Positions 54,023 through 64,000 of a stretch of DNA of 64,000 nt are shown one piece after another. How positions within the stretch are numbered: position 1 is the first letter of the stretch; each line of letters begins with the position of its first letter. The stretch spans positions 1 through 64,000 of the forward strand of contig SWBL01000015.1 in assembly GCA_024195585.1 (NCBI GenBank), written 5' to 3'. Source of the stretch: Aureobasidium sp. EXF-3400 (lineage: Eukaryota; Ascomycota; Dothideomycetes; Dothideales; Saccotheciaceae). The notes beneath the pieces were generated by a model that was given only the letters and a program-made list of their open reading frames with translations, was not told the DNA's origin and ran no database searches. The translations under genes and the position numbers were made by a program.

Positions 54023-54742
54023 TCAAGGTACCACTGGTACAAGCTTGATTCCAGTACACCCAGCTACGGCCTCCCTCATGAAGTAGAGTCTCCCATCATA
54101 TCCACAAGTGGCAGCCTGGTATGACACTCCAGCCACGTTACAACTGACTTCTCCATCCTGTCTCTGGCATGTGAGACGTCCATAGCTGTTGTTCGCATTG
54201 TATGGATAGAAGCCCACTTGCTGGGCATTGTCTTCTGGATTGATTGTGGCAACATAGCCTTGCGAGGGACTCTGTTCGACAAGGTCTCCAGAAGAGTCGA
54301 TTGTGAACTTTGTTGCTACGTCTTTGCTTGCTGTGAATATGGCTGGGCGGCCGGCGCCAGCATTGACTGAGGCGTAGAGGCCATTTGAGCTGCCACTGCT
54401 GCTGCTTTGGATGTAGAAGGCATAGCTTGGCGGTGTAACGGGGACAAAAGAATTGGCAGGAGCCACAAAGCTGTTTGTCGAAGAAGGAACGCCAGTAGAT
54501 GATGCCTGCGCGTTGAAGGTGGTAAAAGCCGACGGGAAAGGGCTTGTTGTAGGAGATGCTTGAATGAATAGCGGTATTGGCACAGTTGTCGCTGACGTTG
54601 ATGTGAAGGAAGCGCTTGGAGTAGGGTCGACCTCGTCACAGTCGAACTCGTCGTTTTCTGGCTGGGCAATTGGCAGTCCCGAGGCGATGGTAACTGCGAT
54701 GGCCAGAAGAGCCCAGAGGTGTGTGGTCTTTGTAGGATACAT
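54023..54742 (-). CDS. Secreted Ser/Thr-rich protein with a cysteine-containing C-terminal domain
   Basis: A single exon of 239 aa from the ATG at 54742. The N-terminus MYPTKTTHLWALLAIAVTIA with a cleavable-looking site after SGLPIA is a good signal peptide. A Ser/Thr/Pro-rich stalk of about 80 residues, probably O-glycosylated, follows. The C-terminal ~130 residues form a likely beta-rich domain (YAFYIQSSSSGSSNGLYASV, ATKFTIDSSGDLVEQSPSQG, GFYPYNANNSYGRLTCQ, CGYDGRLYFMREAVAGCTG) with four cysteines that could make two disulphides; a further cysteine precedes the stalk. No GPI signal is evident. A surface or secreted wall-associated protein or effector-like protein is possible; no enzyme motif is visible. 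Confidence 0.75.
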   Translation of the reverse strand: MYPTKTTHLWALLAIAVTIASGLPIAQPENDEFDCDEVDPTPSASFTSTSATTVPIPLFIQASPTTSPFPSAFTTFNAQASSTGVPSSTNSFVAPANSFVPVTPPSYAFYIQSSSSGSSNGLYASVNAGAGRPAIFTASKDVATKFTIDSSGDLVEQSPSQGYVATINPEDNAQQVGFYPYNANNSYGRLTCQRQDGEVSCNVAGVSYQAATCGYDGRLYFMREAVAGCTGIKLVPVVP

Positions 54743-55964
54743 GATTGCTTCTCCCGTGTAAGACAGATCTGCGTGAACGAGCTGAGGAGGTGCGGACAAG
54801 TATGCTTATATTTTGGCTTCTTTCTAGAATTAAGCATCACGGTCTCGCCGCTGTCTTCTTTCCGAGCATCTCCTGCCAACTTATCAGGGGTAGTCAATAG
54901 TCTCCGTTTGGGGTACAGTGGAGATCAGACCGAAGGATCAGACAGACGGTAGTGGCAGTTGACAGTTCAACCGTCGGCTTGAAGCGGTCGTTGACTGAAG
55001 ATCGGGGTCAACAGCGCCCTGCGGCTCTGCCATGACATTCAAGCTTCTGTCATGTCATGATTGCAACTTCATCTTCTCTACACTTGGACAAGTTGAACCA
55101 CAATGCTCTGTGAACATCTAGTGAGGTGAATGAAGAAAGAAGAACTGAGAGCCGCCAAGAGATGAGGTTCGGTAAGGCCGAAGCCGAAGAAATCCTCCAC
55201 CACGCGCCGTTGACTCCTCCTCAAACATGTCTGTTGAAAACAGAGAAAGAGCCGCAAGCGAAGTACTTGCAGCAATACTGTTGTCTGTTACGCCCGTAGA
55301 TGAGAGTGGCTCGATGGGGTTTCACCGCGATTCAACGTTCGTACCAAGTCATGTTGACAGTTGCAGAGAGGCAGCGATAGCATCGGCACACATCAGCCGC
55401 AGATGGCTAAATGAATGCTCTCTTCAGCATAGTCACCATCCGAATCCGAATTCCTTCAAGACAAATAGCAGAAGCCGATCATTCACGTTGACAAGGCCAT
55501 CGGATCTGCACAACTTGCCGTACACTAATCTGATCGACCCGAAGCTGTGGTATCAGGATTCGAGCCAATCCATCCAAGACCGAGCACGAACGATACATTA
55601 GTCCTACGGCTATTGGAGATTCACCGTGCAAGTGGATGGTGACGTGGCCGATAACATGTATCAAGTGCAGGTAGCCAAAGCGGAGCCGAAGACAGTTCTG
55701 CAAATACCTGTTGCTCAGAGAGCAGCTGTGCGATCAACAAAGTGCTGGCAGTATAAGAAGAAAAAAAGGTGTGTACCAAAGTGGTAGTATACGAGCTACG
55801 ACCGCACTAAAGTGGTAATAGAGACCCTGAAAGCCAGTGGGGCCATGGGACGACTTGACAACGGAGACGCCATTTACTGTAGTAGGCGCATAGCGACGGC
55901 TGAGTCAACCCGTTCACTATACGCATACGAATACGGTTCTGGACTTTTGATCTTATCCCATCGA
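54743..55964. other. Intergenic region, no supported gene
   Basis: 1.2 kb holding the promoter of the secreted-protein gene and the 3' end of the ketopantoate-reductase-like gene. Short ORFs only. Confidence 0.45.
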
Positions 55965-57256
55965 TCAAGCCTTATCACCCAGTCTCTGCTTGATCCTCAG
56001 ATCCACTGCTACAGTCAAGGCATACACCGTCGCCAGCGTTGGTACATCCATTCCAAACTCCCTCGCCATTCTCATCGGTGTCCCGAGGATCACATCCACT
56101 TCCAGTCTCCTACCCTCTCTAGCATCAACTTGCATGCTACTCTCCAGACCTGGCATGCCCTGAATCCTCTCCATCAAAATATCTACAAGACCATACTCCA
56201 ACGCAACTCCGGCTCTTCTCGCTACACTTATTACTTCCCGCATCAAGCGTTTTGTCACTGACACGCTTTCTTTCGACGAGGAGAGCCATTGTTGAGTATT
56301 TTGTTGTGTTAGTGTGGTAAGAGGATTCCATGCAATCTGCAAAGTCAGTGTCATGCTTACCACTCGGGTACCCGGATAAACTCACATTCCAGACAACCTT
56401 CTCCCATCGCTTGACTTGTATGTTGTCTGAGATCGCGTATGATGTCTTGGCCGTTCTCAACATAGCCGCGAAACCTTCCAGTCTCTCGTTCTCCAGGGCA
56501 GCGTCGACTTCTGGGTTGGGGTACAACCCGATATCTGTGTGTTCAGAAGCGGTGTGTCGTATCACACCAGGGGAATCTTGTTGAGCGCCAACCCATATCT
56601 GTCTCCAACATCAACACGAGTTCTACACTCTTCCCATAGTGAACAGGGAGTACTTACCACACAGCTGATGATTGTCGAATAAGGAAACGACTGACGGAAA
56701 GGTTCCTCATTGCCAACTCCGTTCTGCAAAATCACAAAGGTCGTATCCATATTAGCTACAGATCGGAAGTCATTCGGATCCAAACCAGGAGTAATCGCTT
56801 TGTGAGCGCAAACGATGTAGTCGTATTTCGTTGCAATCTTATGTGGGCAGCTCAATACTATGCATTGAAGATCAGTCTGGAGAACACAACATCAGAAGCC
56901 ATCATACTGAGCATACCTCTGTCAAAGTGTATATTATGTGATCCATGATTCAGTGTATGTATCATCATACCCTGTAGCCTAGTCAGATAAACTGTCACCC
57001 TGACCTAGTGGTATCGACGATCATGACATACATTCTTTTTGACGGCCTCCAAGTTCGATCTTGCGACCACACTGAGTTCTACGCTTGGATCGCGGCTAAG
57101 AAGGAATGCATAGAAACCTCCTATACTGTTGTTATGGTGAAGAAGCACAGTCAGCTCTTCTATCCCCACGCAAACCCCGCGGAACCGAGGGGAAGGATAG
57201 ACAACTCACGCGCCTAGTCCATATAGCAGGACTTTTGTCTTTCTGGTTTCGGTCAT
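55965..57256 (-). CDS. 2-dehydropantoate 2-reductase-like (ApbA/PanE family)
   Basis: Six exons, 57256-57210, 57125-57032, 56971-56917, 56857-56658, 56598-56386 and 56336-55965, give 326 aa, the family size. Ketopantoate reductase makes pantoate with NADPH in the pathway to CoA and phosphopantetheine. Visible: Rossmann motif LYGLGAIGGFYAFLL (GxGxxG) formed across the first intron, VVARSNLEAVKKN, YDYIVCAHKAI, FVILQNGVGNEEPF (the conserved QNG), and a C-terminal domain with KRWEKVVWN holding the conserved K and N, then EVISVARRAGV and RRLEVDVILGTPMRMAREFG with MDVPTLATVYAL. All introns are GT-AG; the third ends CATAG and the fourth uses ACAG before IWVGAQQD. Fungi carry several paralogues of this family, so a secondary-metabolic oxidoreductase role is possible. 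It follows the A-T-R reductase in tandem with 474 bases between. Confidence 0.85.
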
Positions 57257-57730
57257 TGCTGATGCGTGTGATGCCAGACTAAAAGCTGCATAGGTATGCG
57301 TAGTGATTGAAATCAGGTGAAGGGTTTGGCATGTCATCTCACTGTCGGAAGTCGAAGCACGTGTTTGCGAGAAAGCGGCCAGTGCAACGGAAAACTCTCT
57401 TCTTCAGGTATAGTCGCAATCACTTTGATTTGTTTGCTCCCTACAGGGCGGGTCTCAATCTCCAGCTCCTTATGCTTACAAAAGACTCTAATCACGTCGT
57501 GAGGTTGCAGACATTGGTAATGGTATGACTTTACTGAGCGGTGTTGGAGAGGGCAAGCTTGATGCATATCTTGAGTTATGCAAGCTGGACCCTGAATTAC
57601 CCGAGGGACTCCTGGACCCACCTGTTCTCAACGGCAAGACTGCCGACAACTCTTTTCTCTTGGGAAGCAACAACGAGAGCTCGAAAAATTAGGCCAGACA
57701 AGTTTGTATTAATGCGAGATCACATTCGCA
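57257..57730. other. Intergenic region, promoter of the ketopantoate-reductase-like gene
   Basis: 474 bases between two tandem minus-strand genes. No further gene supported. Confidence 0.45.
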
Positions 57731-60700
57731 TTATCCTTTCAATCTCACGCCCCACTCCTTAGCCCAAGCCTTCACAAACTTGGCCACCATGCCCGACTCG
57801 ATCAGATCGGGGATTGCAGTCATAGTGGCACTATCTTTACATGTCTGGACAGTTTCATAACGACCTGCGCTTTTCATCGGCGCATCTTCAGCAACATTAC
57901 CGTATCTCTCGGCGAAGAAATCGGCTAGCTTGACAGGTGGATTGGTTTCCGGATTCTGGTCTCCAGCACGCAGCCTCTGCACCCATTCTTTGGGCGATAC
58001 TTCATCAAATTCCAAGCCTGCTCTGTGCAGAGCGGGCAGGACGTCTCGAGTCCAGTGATATACTTTCGGATTCTGGATATTGTAGACGAGATTATCGTCT
58101 TGCAAGCGAGTCTCAGGGATTGGCTGAGCTATGCCGGAAAGCTCTGCAACAATTGATGCCGCGAGATCTACCGGAAGCCACGAAAGCTCTTCGTTGTGGG
58201 TCGGAAGAGCTTCGATGGTCGTAGCTGTCTGTATCATCAAGGCAATGGCCTCGGTCGTGTTCCACTGGCCTCCTTCGCTGTCGCCTGCAATCTGACCAAG
58301 TCGCAGCACTCTAGCATACATACCAGTGCTCTTCATAGCGTTGTGGACGATCCGCTCTGTCACCAGCTTCGATCTGCCATAGCCTGTTGCTTGAGCAAAC
58401 TCGAGTTTTGGCACCGGGCCCTCACTGATTCCCTGATCCTGAGGTGTACCTGCAGCGGACGAGACCGACGAGCAGAAGAAGAACTTCGCAGGCTTCGGTG
58501 TACGAGTAGAGAGGCACAGCTGGATGAGGTTGTGCGCTCCTCTGATATGCTGATCCTCGAAACTCTTCACACCGAGGTTGAAATTGACAGCCCAGGCGCT
58601 GTGTATCACATGGGTGAGCTGTGATTCCAGCTTTTGAAGATTCTCCTTCTCGAGTCCGAGATCTGGCTTGCTCAGATCACCTAGGAAAGGAACAATCTTT
58701 GCACGTTCCATCTCGGTGAGGCACAGGTCGCGTGAGCTGAGAGCTTCTGAGATTCGCTCGCTTGCTTGGGCCACTGACGAAGCTCGTATAATTGCCCATA
58801 CTGCTGTTACGTTGTCCTGTTTCGCCAGTTTGGTGAGTATGTGTATGCCGACCGTTCCAGTGGCTCCGGTGAGAAGCACAACGTCTTTACTGTTCGTGGT
58901 TGCTACGCATGGCTTATGTTGTTTGAAAGTCGAGTATTTCGAGATAAGCTGTTCCATGACTGAAATCTCGTCTTCTTGTGTCTTGCTTTCGCCTGTCCTC
59001 AATGAACACAGATGCTGGGCAAGTCCGCGAATGTTTGCGGTTTCGTAAAGGACGTTCCGACTCAGTGATGCATGATTGCCTCCGAGGTCAATCTGCTTCT
59101 TTATGCTTGACCACATCCTCGTTGACTGAAGACTGTCGATGCCAGCTTGGTAGAAGTCTGTATCGAGCTCCAGCTTGACTCCAAGCTCCTTGTTGAACTC
59201 ACTGAGAAGCCACTTTTCAAGCTCGGGTACTCCAAGGGTCAAATCTCCTAGGGAGCCATTTTCAAAATCGCTATACTTGGTTTCGATCTCTTCCTTAAAT
59301 TGATCATAGATTTTGGCCCGGATGAAAGTGCCCTTGTCGGTCTTTGGGTATTCTGTGTCTGCGGCGACAAGAATGACAAGCTCCTTCGGAACTCTGGAGA
59401 AGCTTTCTGCCTTAGCGTTGGCGTCCTCGACAGCGGGCCATACAGCTTCAAAGAAGTCGTCGTCGGACATGTCTTTGGCATCGTGTGATCGGAAGATAAT
59501 GACTCCAGGCACGCTCCTACCGATACCGAATACAGCGGCTTCTTGGACCATGCGATCTTGACGAATGCGACCTTCAATGGGCAGAGGGAGCACCTTCTCG
59601 CCGTTAACCAGCGTCAAACGATCATCGAGTCTGCTGAGATATTTCCAGAGGTTCGGCCGTGTCGGATGCGGTGCGAACAAATCTCGGGAACGGAAGGAGT
59701 TCGGAGGATCATCCGAGTTGACTGCGACTCTCGTCTTTAGGCTCTCTAATGCGACACACTCGAAGACACCAGGGGCTATCTCGTCCATCAGCACATGCTC
59801 TGATACTGGCGGATTAAGTCGGCAGTAATTCCACTCGAGATCTTCTGGTGATCGGAAGGAGGTCATGATGCGACCGATCTCAGTGCATCCATAGTTCTGG
59901 ACCAGATTGACTCCTCTGTTCACTAACAGATCGCCAACGTCATCCGGACAACCACTACCAGCGTAGAGTACAAGCTTAGCTTTGGCCAGCTCATTGATGC
60001 CGTCGTCGGACTCACACAACAACTTGAGCAGGTAAGGCACGCAGTTGAAGATCTCAGGCTTCAAATACTGCAATTGAGCCGTCAGACCTTGGCGTGTGTG
60101 CGGGATTGTGTAGTTGCAAAGGTAAAGAGGTTTCTTGGAATATATGGTTCTGAACATCTCATAGAAGCCTTGACTGTGGAAAAGAGGAGATGCCAGGAAA
60201 GCACGCATGCCAAAGTTCTGTGTGAACGTTGCCAGACATTGTGCGTGGCGGAGATAGATTGGCTTTGGAAAACCAGTGGATCCAGATGAATGGATGATTA
60301 CTGCAATCTTGTTCGTTTCTTTGGCAGGGTTGTATTGGCGCTTGAATGTAGGTGCTTTGACACCGACGTAGTCCGAACGTTGTAGCAGACTCAACAAGGT
60401 TATAGGTGCTTCGGCTTTGACATCTTCCAGTACAGACTTAAAGGTGTCCGTCGAGATTAGAGTGGAGCAGTTGACCATACTCATCAATCGGACATACGCT
60501 GATGCTGGCAATCGGGTCGACAGGAGCAAAACGCCATAGCCTAATCGCAGGAGTCCAAGTAGAGTGACAACCATATCGAGTCCGGATATACACAGCATTC
60601 CAATGATAGGACTTTCATCTAGATCCGGATTCTGTCAGAGGTCAGCGACCGTTCCGTTCGATCTCGTATCGTGCAAGTCTTACTGCAGGCTTTAGACCTA

Positions 60701-60971
60701 GTTCTTGCAGTCGAGCTGCTGCGGCGTCGGCAAACCGATCGACATCGCGAGCGGAGTGCTCTTCAAAGTCTGTGAGTCCGGTCACAGGAGCTCCTATCAA
60801 CGTAAAGTCTTCTGGCTCCGCGGCGTGCGATCTGATCAGATCATCTATTGTGTATAGAGAGTCATGGCTCTTTAGGCGCAACTTTCCAAAGGATGCCGGA
60901 TCGAACTTCATCTTGGTCTCTGTAGTTATCGACATGGCGGGTTTTCGATCTTTGGACTGGGATACCTCCAT
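57731..60971 (-). CDS. NRPS-like adenylate-forming reductase (A-T-R)
   Basis: Two exons, 60971-60684 and 60631-57731, give 1062 aa. These fungal enzymes activate a carboxylic acid as AMP ester, load it on a phosphopantetheine arm and release it by NADPH reduction to an aldehyde or alcohol; there is no condensation domain. Visible: N-terminal adenylation-domain start across exon 1 (SLYTIDDLI, RDVDRFADAAAARLQELG), A3-type loop IIHSSGSTGFPKPIYLRH, A5 YGCTEIGR, the C-terminal subdomain hinge LSRLDDRLTLVNGEKVLP, carrier-domain FYQAGIDSLQSTRMW with the attachment Ser, and thioester-reductase domain with LLTGATGTVGIHIL and the FFCSSVSSAAG strand, plus YGRSKLVTERI giving the catalytic Y-x3-K. The first in-frame ATG is 60971; a later Met (MSITTETKM or MKFDPASF) is a possible start. 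The acid substrate cannot be read from sequence alone. Confidence 0.9.
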
Positions 60972-61670
60972 GATTCGAGATGGGGCAGAGGTATATATAG
61001 TTCGTGATGGGTGAGGTCCATCATGCTTTTCCGACAACCCAGGCGGAAAAACACCTTGCCCAATCAGTGGTCTTTCTTATCCGACAATGTGAGATTGAGG
61101 CGGGGTAAGCGGGTGGAATTCTTCCGCTGCCGACGAGAATTGCTGCTTGTACGACCCTGACTCGAGTTTTTCGGTCGGGTGACACACGTCGAATACAACA
61201 GTACGTCCTGTGTCATATCATTGAACCTCCTAGGAAGAATCGTATCTCACTGCTAACTGTAGATATGAGAAGAATGGTTCTTTATGCTTAACAATTAATG
61301 AATCGACCTTGTTCTACCTGGCTTGGTCTTTTGAGCGGACTTGAGGACCGATGTATGCATTGGAGCATTTTACAATGTTTCGATTGATGGATTACTACAC
61401 TCGGAGGGGAGTGTAAAGGGACAAGGTTTTTCTCTCCACTCTCCAGAAGAATCTGTCTATGTGATTTGATCCGTCGAGCCAAACTCTGATGTTCAAATTC
61501 AATACAATGCTGAATTCGGATTGGATTAACAAAAGCGTGAGCTAAGGGCAAAGAGCATGAACAGGTGTTTGATGGATATTGAATAGTTTCATTTCGTATC
61601 GGTTGGACATATATTACAGACATGGTATCTTTTTCTTCATGACATTTGTTGACCATCAATCGTTATAAAT
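60972..61670. other. Intergenic region, promoter of the A-T-R reductase
   Basis: About 700 bases between two minus-strand genes. Includes the putative 3' UTR of the small conserved gene (AT-rich around 61,260-61,640). No gene seen. Confidence 0.45.
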
Positions 61671-62163
61671 TTAGAGAGGGTTGTCAGCCTTTGCGAACTG
61701 ACGAGCGGCAGCAGAGATGCTGTCGACGACATCCTTGAAGGTCTGCTTGGTCTCGGAGGAGATTTCTTGGATCTCGTTGGCGGCAGAATCGCTCTCCTGG
61801 TTGCACCAGTTGATCTCGAGAGTGTGGAGTTCCAAGACCTGGTCAAGGCCGTAAACATCTTTCGACTCGTGCGAGGGGAAGCCGCGGAGCTGAGAGATGA
61901 GGCGCATCAACTCTTGGACGTCATCACTGGAGCATTGTGTTAGTTGCGTGCTCGTGCTTATGGAAGGATTTTCAGGGAACGTACGAGGCCATTGTGCCGA
62001 CCTTCTCCTCGATGGTGTTTCCGTGGTGGTAAATCTGCTTGATGTTGGCAGAGCGGTTGGGCTCTCCAGTGATGTCGATGGTGTGGGTAGCTGTGCCGTT
62101 GAAGGGCTTCTGGAGTCTGACCAAGAACTCGCCGGACGGAGGAGGAGCCATAGAGCGAGGCAT
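61671..62163 (-). CDS. Small conserved hypothetical protein (144 aa)
   Basis: Two exons, 62163-61985 and 61926-61671, joined by a 58-nt GT-AG intron, give 144 aa. The join (GTMAS|DDVQEL) keeps a sensible frame. Exon 1 codes MPRSMAPPPSGEFLVRLQKP and a beta-type stretch THTIDITGEPNRSANIKQIY with NTIEEKV; exon 2 codes helical parts ELMRLISQLRGFPSHESKDV, VLELHTLEINWCNQESD and SSETKQTFKDVVDSISAAAR. The protein has no signal peptide or membrane helix, and looks like a compact alpha/beta domain of under 15 kDa. I recall similar small ascomycete hypothetical proteins but no function. It lies next to the A-T-R reductase without obvious link. Confidence 0.75.
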
Positions 62164-63570
62164 GTTGATGTGTGTTGGTGGTAGTGGATTGGTGATGGAA
62201 AAGTTTGTATGAAGAGTCAATGGACGTAGATTGTGATGAAGCAGAAAGGAAGGAGCTTCTTGTGTTTGCAGTGAAGAGAATACCTATAAAGCAGAGAGCT
62301 TGAGGTGGAGCTTGTACCTCTCTGCAGAGATGACGATGTCTTTGCATCATCATCTTTAGCTCAACGACTGTTTTGTTCCTGACAGCCAAGACTCACGATC
62401 ATCGATGCATTGTGTCTTCGGTGCTTCTGTGTTCTCGACGAAGTTCTCTCGCTCATAGAAGTCAGTGCTGTTGTCGTCGATCAATTGCTGCTTGGTTCCG
62501 AAGAATATCAGATCTGGCGGAGACATGATCTGTATATCGAGCACGTCATGCGGGGCGAGCTGAGATCCACACTTCTTCTTCAGTTTTGTCGGCCTCCATC
62601 TTTGACGCTCCTCATGCTGGAGTATCACGATTCCGATCAATGACAAAGACTTGCCTAGAAGTCGCAACAGATTGCAAAGAGATCCGCCATCGACCAGGTT
62701 TGACGTGCGTACGAAGCGACCGAAGCTCAGTATACCGGCTTGGCTGGAATCTGATCTCATACACTCATGGAAACCACCACCCCAAATACCCTCAAAAAAG
62801 TCACCGACTTACAGGGTAAAGTAGAAGGCTGCTTCTATGTCTCTGCAGCGAACGATGTAATACTGTGACTGAGGACCACTCGTGGGGACTGTCGCTAGCT
62901 GGCTTCGAGATTCGTCGTCGAGAAACGCCTTTCCCAATGTCAACTTCAAACCCAAGGAGCACAGCAATGAGAGTGTGGTCCCGCGATGTCAATGCTTCAA
63001 GCTCCAAGAATTAAGACTGGGAATTGACATTACTCATTTGATTCCGGGACATCGATGGGAGCCTCACTACCGCGTTCTCCAGGATGTCCCCCACACTCCA
63101 CACCCCACACCCCGCATATTTCGGGTCATCACACACCGAGATTCATCGACCCACGACCTCAGTCTTCTACCAGAGAAACGGATGGAGCCTATATATGGTC
63201 CATGTCAGCACAAAAACCCTGCCTATCACCGATTGGGAAACCCGCTCCGCACTTGAAACCTGTATAGAACTCCAACTAGAAGTTGCACAAGTTGCAAAAA
63301 GGTTCTAGAGCCGGCCGAGCTCCAAGTCTACTCAAGCGTACTGACCCGATGAGTGCGGGGTGTGCAAGGATACCAAGGAGAAGGGCCTCTGACGACCTTA
63401 GAGCATCTTGCCTCGAGGTGCATTTGCGTCTTGCGCTCGGACTACTACTTTCCAACCTCATATGTGGAGCCGCTGCACTGTCATCGGGGCAAGACCGGCC
63501 GATACTCAATGTATAAAGAGAATGAACCATGCCTGAGAGGAGCGATTACCAGCTCTATCGCCTGTAGAAA
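62164..63570. other. Intergenic region, no supported gene
   Basis: 1.4 kb between divergent genes. Only short ORFs; one of 134 codons (62356-62760, minus) lacks features. Holds promoters of the small conserved gene and of the GH78-like gene. Confidence 0.45.
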
Positions 63571-64000
63571 ATGCAAAAGACTATTGTTCTACTCCTAGGC
63601 CTGTCGTGGCAGGCCTTGGCTATTCCGTTGTCTAGGTATCTTACCAGTACAACCGCCTATGACCCAACAGTCACTAACGCGAAGCAGCCTTAACGAGTTC
63701 TACCCTTCTTCTATTGCTCTTGGAAACGCTACAAATCAGAACACACATCCTTTCACGACCTTCACGCTCGACAAAAACACTCCGGTGGCTACGTTGGACT
63801 ATGGATACGAGATCGCTGGTTACCCATTCTTCCAAGTTTCCAGTTTCAAGGGCAAGGTTCAGCTTGAGTCAAGGTCAGTAACGCAACATCCATGATGGTT
63901 GCCCAATTGACCTTCGACAGATACACTGAAGACCTTGGAGATATAGATCTGCCTTTCTCTGATGGTCCGTTCTCCTTCGGCCAAGGTCTCACAAATTCCT
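63571..64000 (+). CDS. Secreted GH78-like (alpha-L-rhamnosidase-type) protein, 5' end only
   Basis: Three partial exons, 63571-63635, 63688-63873 and 63921 to the window edge, read 107 codons. The protein begins with a signal peptide MQKTIVLLLGLSWQALAIPL. The mature start (SLNEFYPSSIALGNATNQ, FTTFTLDKNTPVATLDYGYE, IAGYPFFQVSSFKGKVQLES) resembles the N-terminal part of fungal proteins annotated as alpha-L-rhamnosidase / GH78, with the [TS]LDYG-x-E-[IV]AG-[FY]PFF and SDGP[FW]-[ST]F-x-x-GL patterns; the second is seen as FSDGPFSFGQGL in exon 3. The catalytic domain lies beyond the window. Both introns are GT-AG and join in frame. The family call is from memory of this N-terminal region. Confidence 0.65.

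Noticed and set aside
62356..62760. 134-codon minus-strand ORF before the small conserved gene
   Set aside because: No start context, splice partner or motif; overlaps the promoter region.

Overview
This window is eukaryotic nuclear DNA from a filamentous ascomycete (Pezizomycotina). The evidence is short GT-AG introns (about 50-120 nt, donors mostly GTAAGT or GTATGT), compact genes on both strands, roughly balanced base composition, CT-rich leaders, and fungal-type proteins such as a CpcA/Gcn4 factor with upstream ORFs, Emp24, Nma111 and an NRPS-like reductase. A dothideomycete is plausible but cannot be proved from one window. I see no transposon, rRNA, convincing tRNA or CRISPR array.

Layout. 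1-2 kb: N-terminal part of a Wee1-like kinase, running off the left edge. 5.4-7.3 kb: exonuclease V (EXO5). 8.2-9.7 kb: Obg-like ATPase OLA1. 10.3-12.7 kb: GCN20-type ABCF ATPase. 16.1-19.3 kb: a large disordered protein with a conserved C-terminal part. 20.5-21.8 kb: a Myb/SANT protein. 23.8-24.5 kb: p24 cargo receptor Emp24. 26.3-27.6 kb: cpcA/GCN4-type bZIP gene with two uORFs. 29.1-32.4 kb: Nma111. 33.3-35.2 kb: Q-rich/acidic protein. 35.6-36.4 kb: clathrin adaptor AP-2 sigma in five exons. 36.8-39.4 kb: TFIIIC 90-kDa-type subunit. 39.5-41.3 kb: two-TM protein. 41.8-42.9 kb: GINS subunit Sld5. 43.1-44.3 kb: dienelactone-hydrolase-like protein. 44.7-47.4 kb: Sgd1/NOM1, divergent from SRP14 (47.6-48.1 kb).

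From 49.6 kb the window is less conserved. It holds a small ORF, a duplicated 95-bp unit, two coiled-coil proteins, an Mpv17/PMP22 protein, a secreted Ser/Thr-rich protein, a ketopantoate-reductase-like gene next to an A-T-R adenylate-forming reductase, a small conserved protein, and the 5' end of a GH78-like secreted enzyme cut by the right edge.

Most genes are unrelated housekeeping genes, as is normal in fungi. Links worth noting: the Gcn20 homologue (Gcn2 pathway) and the CpcA/Gcn4 homologue (its output) lie 14 kb apart, and the ketopantoate reductase sits beside an enzyme that needs a phosphopantetheine arm. The most unusual signals are five tandem 21-residue units inside EXO5, the GCN4-like uORF leader of cpcA, a possible mitochondrial presequence on Nma111, and an eight-heptad leucine array in an otherwise unknown protein.
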